Positions 14,925 to 23,416 of a DNA stretch of 25,939 nt are shown here, one piece after another (within the stretch, counting starts at the first letter, position 1; the number at the start of each line of letters is the position of its first letter). A model generated the notes under the pieces. It did no database searches. It had not been told where the DNA came from and saw nothing but the letters and a program-made list of their open reading frames with translations. The stretch covers positions 1-25,939 of the forward strand of contig JALVBA010000183.1 of assembly GCA_027010905.1 (NCBI GenBank), written 5' to 3'. A program made the position numbers and the translations under genes. Origin of the DNA: Marinilabiliaceae bacterium (GTDB lineage Bacteria; Bacteroidota; Bacteroidia; Bacteroidales; Marinilabiliaceae).

Positions 14925-16220
14925 TTAGTTAGCCATCTCCATCACTCTTATTCTGACCACCTGATTTGTTGTGAGGTAGAACTCAATAAGATTCAGGATA
15001 TATTCTAAACGAATTGCTTCTATTTTTATCAGGTTGTTTGTTAACTGCTGCTGAACGGCAAGATATTCGAGGTTTGTTACCCATCCGGCTTTGTAGTTCA
15101 GGTTGGCTAAAGCGAGTGATTCTTCCAGCGTTTTCATGCGCTCCTGCGAAACTATCATCATCTTCTCCAACTCCTCCAGACGTGTTAAGGTCTTATCAAC
15201 ATGGATAGTTAACTCCCTGCCCAAATCCTGTAACTCCATATTTTTTGAATCAGACAGCACCTGCACCTGCTCCTTTTCAGTTCTTATTTTTCGCCACTGA
15301 TAGATGGGGATTGTAATTCCGGTTTGAATAGTCCAGAAATTACCGTCAGATGTTGGGTCTCCATCAACAATGTGGCCACCTCCAACAACCACATGGGGCC
15401 ACTGTTTAGCTTCAATATCGCTTATTTGCAACTGCTGTGTTTGAACTTCTGATTGAAGCATCTTGTACATTGGATTTTCAACAACCATCATGTTATTGAG
15501 GATTTTTTTATCGACAGAGGCTATAAGGTTTCCGGTATCAATCTTCTCCAGAGTGATAGAGTCGGACAAGCCGGTTAATAGTGAAAGCTCCTGTATCGAA
15601 TTTCTAATTGCCATTCCCACACGCACAGCCTCCTCCTTTGTTACTGACACCTCTATCTCGGTCTGTAACACATCCAGACGGGTACGAACACCTGCTTTCC
15701 ACAGTGAGAGAGCAACAGCCCGGTGTTTCTCGAGAAAGGTGGCTCGTTCGTCCAATAGTTCAAGCTGCTTTCTCTTTTGAAGAACATTCATGTATAGTGA
15801 TGTTACCCTGCTAATTCCATCAATACGAATCTTCTCCTGCATAAGAGTTGCTGTAACCAACTTCTGCCGGGCAATACGGTCGGTTTTCCTAAGAAGGTAA
15901 CCAAGCGACCAGTCGCCATGAATCATTGTCCACTGCTGCCCGAAATTATATTGGTCTGCCCCCAGGAAGTTGCCACTCACTCCCACATCGCCTGATATGG
16001 CAGGTAGGTAATCGGTATGGCGTATGTCAATATTCTTCTCTGCTGATTGCGTGTTTAACTTCTCGGCATTAAGCAGGTAACTGTGTGTTTGTACACTATC
16101 TATACACTGTGACAGTGTAATGGTCTGAATTTGTGCCGATAGAGAGAAACCAACAATCATGAATAGAGAAAGGAAACAGATTCTATTTCTGTAGTAAGAA
16201 AATGATTTTGGGTTACCCAT
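14925..16220 (-). CDS. TolC-family outer-membrane efflux channel
   Basis: A 431-residue outer membrane factor, the first gene of the efflux operon. A signal peptide runs to about residue 30 (CFLSLFMIVGFSLSA|Q). Two repeats of the OEP type follow, each with long helices: around RTRLDVLQTEIEVSVTKEEA in the first half and around AGWVTNLEYLAVQQQLTNN in the second. These are the conserved positions where the helices bend and pair. The family forms trimeric channels across the outer membrane and periplasm. The adaptor starts 121 nt downstream on the same strand and the pump follows it, so the three make one export system. A -7 box at 16268-16261 is suitably placed to start the operon. Confidence 0.92.
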   Translation of the reverse strand: MGNPKSFSYYRNRICFLSLFMIVGFSLSAQIQTITLSQCIDSVQTHSYLLNAEKLNTQSAEKNIDIRHTDYLPAISGDVGVSGNFLGADQYNFGQQWTMIHGDWSLGYLLRKTDRIARQKLVTATLMQEKIRIDGISRVTSLYMNVLQKRKQLELLDERATFLEKHRAVALSLWKAGVRTRLDVLQTEIEVSVTKEEAVRVGMAIRNSIQELSLLTGLSDSITLEKIDTGNLIASVDKKILNNMMVVENPMYKMLQSEVQTQQLQISDIEAKQWPHVVVGGGHIVDGDPTSDGNFWTIQTGITIPIYQWRKIRTEKEQVQVLSDSKNMELQDLGRELTIHVDKTLTRLEELEKMMIVSQERMKTLEESLALANLNYKAGWVTNLEYLAVQQQLTNNLIKIEAIRLEYILNLIEFYLTTNQVVRIRVMEMAN

Positions 16221-16260
16221 GCTGTTTTACTCCTAAGTTTGGGATTTAAAATTATTTACT

Positions 16261-16268
16261 CAAATCTA
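16261..16268 (-). promoter_or_regulatory. -7 promoter box for the efflux operon
   Basis: Minus strand TAGATTTG fits TAnnTTTG and lies about 40 nt before the ATG at 16220. No good -33 element is seen at the usual distance. Confidence 0.35.
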
Positions 16269-16326
16269 AATATATTTTTGCAATAATACTTAAACAGTAT
16301 GGTAATAAATACCTGATAAGGTACGA

Positions 16327-16545
16327 TTATGTTGCAGGTTTGTTTTTCATCTCATTCAGTTCATTAACAAAAACTGAAATGTTGTATGCGCTAAATCCTT
16401 TCTCTTTGGCAGCCTCTTCAAGGGTTCCCCAGATAGGTTCACCACATGCAATACATTTTATCCCTTTAATACTAAGGTACCGTACCGCACCCTGAACCTC
16501 TTCTACCAACTCTTCAATTGTAATATCTTTTGTAATGTCAGCCAT
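16327..16545 (-). CDS. DUF1858-like small CxxC protein
   Basis: A 72-residue protein from ATG 16545. It has the DUF1858 pattern: ITIEELVEEVQ, a central GIKCIACGEP with Cys31 and Cys34 (CxxC), then GTLEEAAKEKGF and a C-terminal helix. Family members are small stand-alone proteins or domains attached to redox and hybrid-cluster proteins; their function is not established, and a metal or redox role is inferred from the Cys pair. An upstream in-frame ATG at 16572 would precede its own promoter box, so 16545 is chosen; the strong promoter at 16591-16562 leaves a leader of about 11 nt. It stands alone between the MATE gene and the efflux operon, same strand. Confidence 0.8.
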   Translation of the reverse strand: MADITKDITIEELVEEVQGAVRYLSIKGIKCIACGEPIWGTLEEAAKEKGFSAYNISVFVNELNEMKNKPAT

Positions 16546-16561
16546 TTTATCTGGTTTTTTC

Positions 16562-16591
16562 CAAAGGTACAAATTGTCTTTAATTACTCAA
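16562..16591 (-). promoter_or_regulatory. Promoter of the DUF1858-like gene
   Basis: Minus strand TTG (16591-16589), exactly 19 nt, then TACCTTTG (16569-16562), a full match to the Bacteroidota consensus. Its position decides the start codon of the gene at 16545. Confidence 0.65.
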
Positions 16592-16698
16592 GAGCGATTA
16601 TTATAAATCAACTTGCTTTGATTTGTTTAGGCTGATATCGTAAAATAGAATACTCTCCCTTTCCAACTTTGAATCTACCCTAAATGCCACCAAGAGAT

Positions 16699-18003
16699 TT
16701 ACCCTCCATATTGAAAAACAGCTCGTCGGTAAAAAATAAACTGAAGAAAGCTCCTCATAAAAGAGAAGATAATTATTGCTAGCCAAAGAGCATTGTTTTG
16801 TAAGTGATTATAGGAGACGTAGTAGGTAATAAAAAATACTATCGTTGAAGCTATCATAGTATACTTCATCAGTTTCGATGCTGTGGTACCGATATATATG
16901 CCATCCCAGATATAAGAGGCAAAACTAAGTATTGGCATCACTACCAGCCATGGCAGATACCTACTTCCTTCAACAAGTACATTCTCATGTTTTGTAAAAA
17001 AGACAAGCAGATCGTTTCCTAAAACATAGTAAACCAATGAGAAAAGAACTCCAAAACCCAGTCCCCACAGCATTAACAGGCGAATAACTTTTTTAAGATT
17101 AACTGTGTCATTTGCACCAAAAAATTTACCAACCAAAGCCTCGGCAGCGTAGGCAAATCCATCGATAAAGTATGAGAAGAGAAACAGGAATTGGAGCAAT
17201 GCACTATTAGCTGCCAGCGTAATGTCTCCAAAGCCTGCCGATTCAGAAGTGAAAAATGTAAACACTAAAATTATACATGCAGTACGAATAAATATATCAC
17301 CACTTAAATTCAGAAAGTTTTTAATCCCTATACCATCAACTATTATTGATAAGTTGAATGCTTCAAGGATGTACCTGTACTTTTTCAGGAAAAGAATGAT
17401 TGCCAGAAACAGACCGAAATATTGCGCTATTACAGAGCCCATGGCAACACCATCTACATCCATCTTGAACACCTTTACAAAAAGAGAGGATAAAAGTATG
17501 TTTACAATATTTATAGATACTGCTATAATCATGGGGTATATTGCATTCTGCATCCCCAGAAACCATCCGTAAAAAACCATCAGGGAGATTGCTGCCGGTG
17601 CGGCCCATATACGAACATAGAAATATTCACGGGCAAGACTCTTCACTTCGGGAGAGCCCTCAAGAATAAGGAAACTAACCTTCTCTATTCCGGTTTGCAA
17701 AATGAGCAACAACAGTGCTCCACCAATAGCAAGCAATAATCCGCGAAAAAGAGTATTTGACATATCGAAACTGTCATTCTTTCCAAACGATTGAGCAGCA
17801 ATACCGCTAATACTCATCCTTAAAAATGCAAACCCCCAATATATGAGATTGAAAACAACACCCCCTAATGCTATTGCTCCCATGTATACCACTGTGTCAA
17901 GGTAACCCATAAAATACATATCTACCATTCCAAGTAGTGGAACAGTTAGATTTGCAAGAATATTTGGTAGCGCAAGTTTTAGAATGTGTTTGTTCATTAT
18001 CAC
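16699..18003 (-). CDS. MATE-family exporter (NorM/DinF-like)
   Basis: A 434-residue integral membrane protein with about twelve hydrophobic segments arranged as two similar halves. The N-terminus LKLALPNILANLTVPLLGMVDMYFMGYL is the classic MATE opening, with the substrate-lining GMVDMYFMG helix; the second half has its counterpart near SALLQFLFLFSYFIDGFAYA. FLGMQNAIYPMIIAVSINIVNI in the middle is also typical. MATE proteins export drugs or metabolites in exchange for Na+ or H+; the substrate is unknown, and the DinF-like branch is favoured by general appearance only. Start options are ATG 18003 and ATG 17997, two residues apart. It is transcribed alone or reads on toward the DUF1858-like gene, 126 nt downstream, which has its own promoter. 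Confidence 0.92.
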   Translation of the reverse strand: MIMNKHILKLALPNILANLTVPLLGMVDMYFMGYLDTVVYMGAIALGGVVFNLIYWGFAFLRMSISGIAAQSFGKNDSFDMSNTLFRGLLLAIGGALLLLILQTGIEKVSFLILEGSPEVKSLAREYFYVRIWAAPAAISLMVFYGWFLGMQNAIYPMIIAVSINIVNILLSSLFVKVFKMDVDGVAMGSVIAQYFGLFLAIILFLKKYRYILEAFNLSIIVDGIGIKNFLNLSGDIFIRTACIILVFTFFTSESAGFGDITLAANSALLQFLFLFSYFIDGFAYAAEALVGKFFGANDTVNLKKVIRLLMLWGLGFGVLFSLVYYVLGNDLLVFFTKHENVLVEGSRYLPWLVVMPILSFASYIWDGIYIGTTASKLMKYTMIASTIVFFITYYVSYNHLQNNALWLAIIIFSFMRSFLQFIFYRRAVFQYGG

Positions 18004-18184
18004 TGTTTAATGTTGCTTATTTTTTAATGATAAATAAAGCACTTTTTTTATACTTATGCTAACCAGAGGTTATAGTATAACTTTTTCTGCTGATTAGCGT
18101 ATTATACACTTGCTTTATCTTAATCTGAACCTGAATTAATGAAATATTGATATGTTTTTTTAGGATTTAATAAGTAAAATCTAT

Positions 18185-20083
18185 ATGAAAAAAAGTCTTA
18201 GTAACTTTAGTCTTAAAGGAATTGTTATCACTGTTGTACTTTTCTTTACTATTCTTATTTTTTCTGTTACAATTATCTACTTAAGTAATAATTTTAGAAA
18301 TAGTGCTATTCAAAGTTCTGAAGAAATTGTAGATAGTTATACTGAGCAATACGCAGTATCAATTAAAGGTATATTTAATGAAGTGATTGGCATAACCCGA
18401 ACTCTCTCCTATGTTTTTTTTGATAACAGGGATTCTGATTTGGAACATATAAATGAGGTTTGTAGAAGAGCCATGGAAAGTACTATTCGCGATAACTCTG
18501 ATTTCCTGTCTGTTTGGTTTGATTGGGAGATGAATGTAATTGATTCTGATTATAGCCTTAAAAATGGCAGGGTATCAAATATTGTATATTGGGAGAACAA
18601 TAACGTGGTTTTTGTTAGAAGTATCCGTGATACAACCAATATGGATATTGAGGGAGGGTATTATGATATTAAGAGATCGAAGAAAGAATTAATGGGTGAA
18701 CCTTATTACGATGAAACAATCGAGGATCTTAAAGATATTTTAATGGTAAGTCCTTCTATTCCTATTATGGATGATGGAGAATTTATTGGAATGGCCGGAA
18801 TTGATCTGGATGTTAGCAAAGTGCAACAAATAGTTAAAACTATTAAGCCATTTAAATCTTCTGAAGCATATTTATTATCGTTAAATAATGTAGTGGTTGC
18901 CCACACTAATAGTAAGTTTTACAATAAAAATATATTGGAAATGAATAAGTTGCATAAAGCAGAGTATGTAAAAGCACTCGGTTTTGTGAAAAACAATAAA
19001 AGTTACTCTTTTAAAATAGAAAAAGGTGACAGTGGAGAAGATATTTATGTATCCTTTGTCCCTATTGAGCTTGGGCGAAATAATGAGATTTGGGCACTGG
19101 CTACAGAAACCCCTATTAGTCAGGTTATTAAGGAGTCGAACAAAATATTCTATTATACTATTGCTATTGGAGTTATAGGCATTCTGATATTTATCGTGAT
19201 TATTTACTACACACTAAACAGGGTTACAAGTAAGTTTCAGATTGCGATAGATCATTCGCAGGAAATTAGTGATGGAGACCTTAGAAGTAGAATAGAATCA
19301 AGTAGTATTAGAGATGTTAATTTGTTGGCCAGCTCAATTAATAATATGGCTGATAAGTTAAAGAGTATCATTGTTGATATAAACCGTAGTTCAGAATTGA
19401 TAAATGAGTCAAGTAATGATATCACCAGCTTTTCGGATGAATTGGCTAACGGCTCATCTAAGCAGGTAGAGTCAGTTAATGAAGTGTTGGAGTCAGTTGA
19501 GGAGATGATCTCAAATATACAAGCAAATACTTCTAATACAAAACAGACTCAGGAGATTACTAAAAAAGCACTTGAAGGAGTGAAAACCGGTAGTAAATCA
19601 GCAAATATGACGGTTAAGTCGATGACCGAAATCGCTGAGCGGATATCGGATATTGAGAATATCTCAAGTCAAACAAATATTCTTGCTTTAAATGCCTCCG
19701 TGGAGGCGGCACGAGCCGGTGAGCAAGGCAAAGGTTTTTCTGTAGTTGCAAATGAAGTTAAAAAGCTGGCAGAAAAAACAAAACAGTCTACAACACAAAT
19801 AAACGAGCTCTCGGCTCATGGTGTTGAGATATCGCATGATGCAGAAAAGAAGCTTTCGGAGCTGATTCCTGATATTGAAAAAACAACTCTTCTGGTAAAT
19901 GAGATCACTTATGCCAATGAAGAACAGAATGTTAATGCAAACTTTATTCAAAATATAATAAACGAATTGAATAGTATTGCACGAAAAAATGCTACTGTAT
20001 CAGAAGAGTTAAAGGTTAAAGCACAAAATCTTGCTGTAGAGGCTGGTAGGCTGAAAAAAATCATTACTCTGTTTCGTGTTTGA
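18185..20083 (+). CDS. Methyl-accepting chemotaxis protein with periplasmic Cache domain
   Basis: A 632-residue transmembrane receptor. TM1 is near residues 13-34; residues 35-317 form a periplasmic sensor with Cache features (WFDWEMNVIDSDYSLKNGR, then PYYDETIEDLKDILMVSPS and GMAGIDLDVSKVQQIV); TM2 is near 320-342; a HAMP linker follows to about 397; the signalling coiled coil fills the rest. The conserved hairpin tip (SQTNILALNASVEAARAGEQ, then GKGFSVVANEVKKLAEKT) is complete, so coupling to CheA/CheW is expected. No CheR-tether pentapeptide is present at the C-terminus (ends TLFRV). No chemotaxis, flagellar or gliding genes are near. The ligand is unknown. Start ATG 18185 gives a basic MKKSLSNFSLKG lead before TM1. 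Confidence 0.93.
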   Translation: MKKSLSNFSLKGIVITVVLFFTILIFSVTIIYLSNNFRNSAIQSSEEIVDSYTEQYAVSIKGIFNEVIGITRTLSYVFFDNRDSDLEHINEVCRRAMESTIRDNSDFLSVWFDWEMNVIDSDYSLKNGRVSNIVYWENNNVVFVRSIRDTTNMDIEGGYYDIKRSKKELMGEPYYDETIEDLKDILMVSPSIPIMDDGEFIGMAGIDLDVSKVQQIVKTIKPFKSSEAYLLSLNNVVVAHTNSKFYNKNILEMNKLHKAEYVKALGFVKNNKSYSFKIEKGDSGEDIYVSFVPIELGRNNEIWALATETPISQVIKESNKIFYYTIAIGVIGILIFIVIIYYTLNRVTSKFQIAIDHSQEISDGDLRSRIESSSIRDVNLLASSINNMADKLKSIIVDINRSSELINESSNDITSFSDELANGSSKQVESVNEVLESVEEMISNIQANTSNTKQTQEITKKALEGVKTGSKSANMTVKSMTEIAERISDIENISSQTNILALNASVEAARAGEQGKGFSVVANEVKKLAEKTKQSTTQINELSAHGVEISHDAEKKLSELIPDIEKTTLLVNEITYANEEQNVNANFIQNIINELNSIARKNATVSEELKVKAQNLAVEAGRLKKIITLFRV

Positions 20084-20201
20084 TTAGTTTTTATCATGAA
20101 TTTGAAACTCCAAAATTCAGAAAAGAGTTCATTAATTAAACATTATCGCTTCATAGTTGTTACAAGATTATAAAAAAGACACATATTAAATTGTAATAAT
20201 T

Positions 20202-20777
20202 ATGAAATTTGAATTACCACCGCTGCCTTATGCATTAGATGCACTAGAGCCGCACATTTCGCAAAAAACATTAGAGTTCCACTATGGCAAACACCATCAG
20301 GCTTATGTGAATAACCTGAATAATCTGATTCCCGGATCAGCTTTTGAAGATGCCGATTTAGAGAAAATTGTAAAAGAAGCTGACGGAGGAATTTATAATA
20401 ATGGTGCTCAGGTTTGGAATCACACTTTCTATTTTAACTCATTCTCTCCAAATGGAGGAGGAGAACCTAAGGGTGAACTTGCCGAAGTTATTAATAAAAC
20501 TTTCGGGTCATTTGATGCATTTAAAGATGAGTTCTCAAAAGCTGCGGCCACACTGTTTGGTGCAGGTTGGGCATGGTTGGTTAAAAAGAGTGACGGTTCA
20601 TTGGAGATTGTAAAAGAGAGTAACGCAGGAAATCCTCTTCGCACAGGGGTAGAGCCTATCCTCACATGTGATGTTTGGGAACATGCCTACTATCTCGACA
20701 AACAAAATAAGAGACCTGCCTATATTGCCGATTTCTGGAAAGTAATTGACTGGGATATAGTTGGTGGAAGATATTAG
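20202..20777 (+). CDS. sodB: Superoxide dismutase, Fe-type (Fe/Mn family)
   Basis: A 191-residue cytosolic enzyme that turns superoxide into hydrogen peroxide and oxygen. The metal ligands are His27 (FHYGKHH), His74 (VWNHTFYF), Asp157 and His161 (DVWEHAYY). Gln70 in NNGAQVWNH, just before His74, and FGAGWAWLV point to the iron type, or a cambialistic enzyme as in several Bacteroidota; metal use cannot be settled from sequence. Length and the FELPPLPYALDALEPHIS start are normal. It is 118 nt after the chemoreceptor gene, in the same direction, probably with its own promoter. A T-tailed hairpin lies 110 nt downstream (20887-20930). Confidence 0.97.
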   Translation: MKFELPPLPYALDALEPHISQKTLEFHYGKHHQAYVNNLNNLIPGSAFEDADLEKIVKEADGGIYNNGAQVWNHTFYFNSFSPNGGGEPKGELAEVINKTFGSFDAFKDEFSKAAATLFGAGWAWLVKKSDGSLEIVKESNAGNPLRTGVEPILTCDVWEHAYYLDKQNKRPAYIADFWKVIDWDIVGGRY

Positions 20778-20880
20778 GACGTTTGGATGTAAGGACATAT
20801 GATGTGGGGATGTTGAGCGATAGCGAAGTTCCGCATGGCGGGGTTAGGAGTTAAAACATTTTCACATTCAACAAAACGAT
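20778..20880. other. Intergenic stretch after sodB, possible dispersed repeat
   Basis: The 309-bp gap 20778-21086 has no supportable gene. Its first ~90 bases are GT-rich with repeated GGATGT-like words (ggatgtaaggac, gatgtggggatgtt) followed by gagcgatagcgaagttc and catggcgggg, which has the look of a dispersed genomic repeat rather than of coding or promoter DNA. A minus-strand frame across it (20774-21031) has no family character. A hairpin follows at 20887-20930, and the rest is the AT-rich leader of the next gene. Confidence 0.25.
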
Positions 20881-20886
20881 TAGAAC

Positions 20887-20930
20887 AGGGAGACTTAATT
20901 ACTAATTTAGTATATTTAGGTCTCCCTTTT
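20887..20930 (+). terminator. Probable intrinsic terminator after sodB
   Basis: AGGGAGAC (20887-20894) pairs with GTCTCCCT (20920-20927), followed by TTTT. The 25-nt interior also folds (TACTA with TAGTA). The stem is perfect over 8 bp. Confidence 0.6.
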
Positions 20931-21086
20931 AGTATATTGCATATTGTAGCACTTGGCAAACCAAAGGAGGTTGTGAAGACTGAGGAGATAATTATCTGAA
21001 TGAGACGTATAAAACTTCCTTTTCTTCTCAACCAAACAGGGAGATTGTTTGTTATACTTTTAACGATTACTTAAAAACTTCTTACT

Positions 21087-21800
21087 ATGAAAACTTCACT
21101 TTTCTATTTGATATTATTGATTTTTGTATTGGATGTTCAGGTTCAGGCGCAATCATACGAGAGGGATTCAATATTTTTATCGGGAGTAATATTTGATAAC
21201 GATAGCTTGACAGCACTTTCGAATGCTATTTATACTTTAGGTACTATCCACTACTCATCAAACGATAAGGGCGAGTTCCACGCATGGACTAAGCAGGGGG
21301 ATGTAATCAAGTTTTCATACTTAGGTTACAAGGACAAATACATTCTTGTTGACGACACCTTAGATCAGGACAATTATCTTGTTGGTGTATTTTTATCAAG
21401 AGATACTATTCAGTTATCGGAAGTAATTATAATACCACGTTACCAACAACTGATGGCAGAAGCAAAATATATGCCTCTGATTGTTACTCCCGAAATGGTA
21501 AATGGCAATTACAATGTAAAAGCCTCTACTTACAAGGCATTAACTACAGTGCCAAAGAAGATGGATGCAGAGCAGAATCAAAACATGGTTATTGCAGAGC
21601 AAACGCGTAAAAATGTTTATAAAGGACAGATATCACCTGATGATATGTTTGGCCCCAGTACTGAAAGACGAACAGCCTATACCATGTATGTTTCGCCAAA
21701 TGTGAGAAAGCAGGTCACTAAAGCATCTGAGGCTTATGAATTAAACCAAAAGGAGATGCGATTTCTGATTAACCTCTACAAAGAACAGAAGGAAAAATAG
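21087..21800 (+). CDS. Exported protein with carboxypeptidase-regulatory-like domain
   Basis: A 237-residue protein with a signal peptide (residues 1-22, core LFYLILLIFVLDV, cut near VQA|Q). Residues 29-108 form a CarboxypepD_reg-like beta domain: GVIFDNDSLTALSNAIYTL, a SSNDKGEFHAW turn, then IKFSYLGYKDKYI, the same fold found at the N-terminus of TonB-dependent receptors. The segment SRDTIQLSEVIIIPR closes it, again as in receptors, but no plug or barrel follows. The remaining ~125 residues are polar and mostly helical (YELNQKEMRFLINLYKEQKEK at the end). It is a known type of stand-alone envelope protein in Bacteroidota with no assigned function. It lies 116 nt upstream of folE in the same direction; no functional link is evident. 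Confidence 0.75.
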   Translation: MKTSLFYLILLIFVLDVQVQAQSYERDSIFLSGVIFDNDSLTALSNAIYTLGTIHYSSNDKGEFHAWTKQGDVIKFSYLGYKDKYILVDDTLDQDNYLVGVFLSRDTIQLSEVIIIPRYQQLMAEAKYMPLIVTPEMVNGNYNVKASTYKALTTVPKKMDAEQNQNMVIAEQTRKNVYKGQISPDDMFGPSTERRTAYTMYVSPNVRKQVTKASEAYELNQKEMRFLINLYKEQKEK

Positions 21801-21916
21801 TGTAGTATTGAATCAATAAAAAGTGACATTATCTCGTAGTACCTCAAAATAACATTTAGCCTTTTTTTGTATTGCTAAAAAATGAGCATCTTTGTATCTG
21901 TTTATAATACTTACTT

Positions 21917-22543
21917 ATGGAATTTACTTTAAATGGCGATAAAGGAGGCTACTCTAAAATTGAATCTTTTGATGATGCAACTACCGAAGAGTTAAGCCGT
22001 AATTACTATAATGTTCTTAAACTCATAGGCGAAGATACCGAAAGAGAGGGGTTGCAAAAAACCCCACTAAGGGTTGCCAAAGCGATGCAGTTTCTGACTC
22101 AGGGATATGGTATGGATCCTGAGGAGATAATTAAATCGGCCATGTTCAAGGAGGATTACCGTCAGATGGTGGTTGTGAAAGATATTGAGATGTACTCAAT
22201 GTGTGAACATCACATGCTGCCATTTTTTGGGAAAGCTCATGTTGCATATATTCCACGTCATCATATCACCGGCCTTAGTAAAATTGCCCGTGTTGTAGAG
22301 GCTTATGCACGACGCCTACAGGTTCAGGAGAGGTTGACAACACAGATAAAAGATTGTATTCAGAATACCCTGAATCCACTTGGAGTAGCCGTTGTGATTG
22401 AGGCTCAGCATATGTGCATGCAGATGCGAGGAGTGCAGAAACAACACTCAGTAACTACCACCTCCGACTTTACCGGTGCATTTATGAAAAATAAGGCAAC
22501 CAGAGAAGAGTTTATGAGAATTATCGGCACTAACCTGCATTAA
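21917..22543 (+). CDS. folE: GTP cyclohydrolase I
   Basis: A 208-residue cytosolic enzyme that converts GTP to 7,8-dihydroneopterin triphosphate, the first step of folate (and queuosine precursor) synthesis. Zinc ligands are Cys96 and His99 in MCEHHMLPFFG, and Cys167 in AQHMCMQMRG. Further signatures are LQKTPLRVAKAM (46-57), GLSKIARVVEAYARRLQVQE (119-138) and the C-terminal TTTSDFTGAF. Length is normal. A CATCTTTG, close to the -7 consensus, lies at 21887-21894, about 23 nt before the ATG. The gene converges on the DUF4249 gene with only 13 bp between their stops, and no hairpin is seen between them, so transcripts may overlap. Confidence 0.97.
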   Translation: MEFTLNGDKGGYSKIESFDDATTEELSRNYYNVLKLIGEDTEREGLQKTPLRVAKAMQFLTQGYGMDPEEIIKSAMFKEDYRQMVVVKDIEMYSMCEHHMLPFFGKAHVAYIPRHHITGLSKIARVVEAYARRLQVQERLTTQIKDCIQNTLNPLGVAVVIEAQHMCMQMRGVQKQHSVTTTSDFTGAFMKNKATREEFMRIIGTNLH

Positions 22544-22556
22544 CAATGGCCACCCC

Positions 22557-23414
22557 CTATTTCTCACCTGTGAAGATAGTATACCCGTAGGAGTTTGAGT
22601 ATGCTCTAAAAAACCCTAATGCACCATTACTGATGTTTCCGGGAAGGTTAGCCGGAGGGCCGCTAAAGAGAGGTACACTTATGTGCGTTTCAGTCTGAAG
22701 TGCAATAATATAGTTATAAAAATCTTCAGAAATACCACTCATAATAAGAGTTATGGTATCTCCGGGAGTAAGATTGAGCGATTCGTCATCATCATATATA
22801 CTATGAACCCAAACCCCATTGGCATAGTTACCGTCGAAAAAACGGTCATCGGCAATGGTTGCTTCTGTTAATTGGCCAGTATATACAGTGTCGTTAATTA
22901 TAAGATTAAACATGTAGAAATTTGCGGTATCAGTAGGTTCGTTAGCATAAAGTAGTACTTTCCACAGTTCAAAATTATTCTCATATTCAAGATCTACAGA
23001 GTCTGTTTTAGTAACAGGATTCAGGTAACTCTCAGCCGAATAACTCTCTTTTATACCATCGTTGTTGATATCAACATTCTCTATCTTTAAAGTGTATGTT
23101 CGTCCCGGAATACCATAGAACGTTGAGGGTGTAATATAATAACCCGTCATGGTTGTTAACTCTTTCAGTATGATTGTTTCTGTGCCATCAAAAATAGAAA
23201 CCTTAGCACCCATTACATCAGGCATACGTTCATTTGCAAAAAAATCTCCCGAGAGAGAAAGACGTACAAAATGAATCATTGTGTCGGTAGTAATGGAACC
23301 TTCAACAACTAATCTGGGATAACTGTTCTTTAAATCTAAGTCTATTCTCTCAGTACATCCGTTGTAGAGGAGGAGTAGCAGAACAGTAGCTAATATTGCA
23401 TTTTTAACCTTCAT
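22557..23414 (-). CDS. DUF4249 lipoprotein, partner of the TonB-dependent receptor
   Basis: A 285-residue lipoprotein. The signal core LATVLLLLL leads to a lipobox YNGC (Cys20). The body is beta-rich and fits DUF4249: CTERIDLDL just after the Cys, then LVVEGSITTD, GAKVSIFDGTE, YTLKIEN, and the C-terminal GDTITLIMSGISEDFYNYI and NGALGFFRAYS motifs. DUF4249 proteins in Bacteroidota are typically encoded next to a TonB-dependent receptor, and the arrangement resembles SusD with SusC, although the folds differ; cargo capture at the outer membrane is inferred. The start (23414) is 2 nt after the receptor's stop, so the two are almost certainly translated together. The substrate is unknown; the pair does not include carbohydrate-active enzymes nearby. 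Confidence 0.88.
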   Translation of the reverse strand: MKVKNAILATVLLLLLYNGCTERIDLDLKNSYPRLVVEGSITTDTMIHFVRLSLSGDFFANERMPDVMGAKVSIFDGTETIILKELTTMTGYYITPSTFYGIPGRTYTLKIENVDINNDGIKESYSAESYLNPVTKTDSVDLEYENNFELWKVLLYANEPTDTANFYMFNLIINDTVYTGQLTEATIADDRFFDGNYANGVWVHSIYDDDESLNLTPGDTITLIMSGISEDFYNYIIALQTETHISVPLFSGPPANLPGNISNGALGFFRAYSNSYGYTIFTGEK

Positions 23415-23416
23415 AA

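Noticed and set aside
20774..21031. Minus-strand frame of 85 codons after sodB
   Set aside because: No family motif, spans a terminator hairpin and repeat-like DNA, and has no ribosome site or partner.
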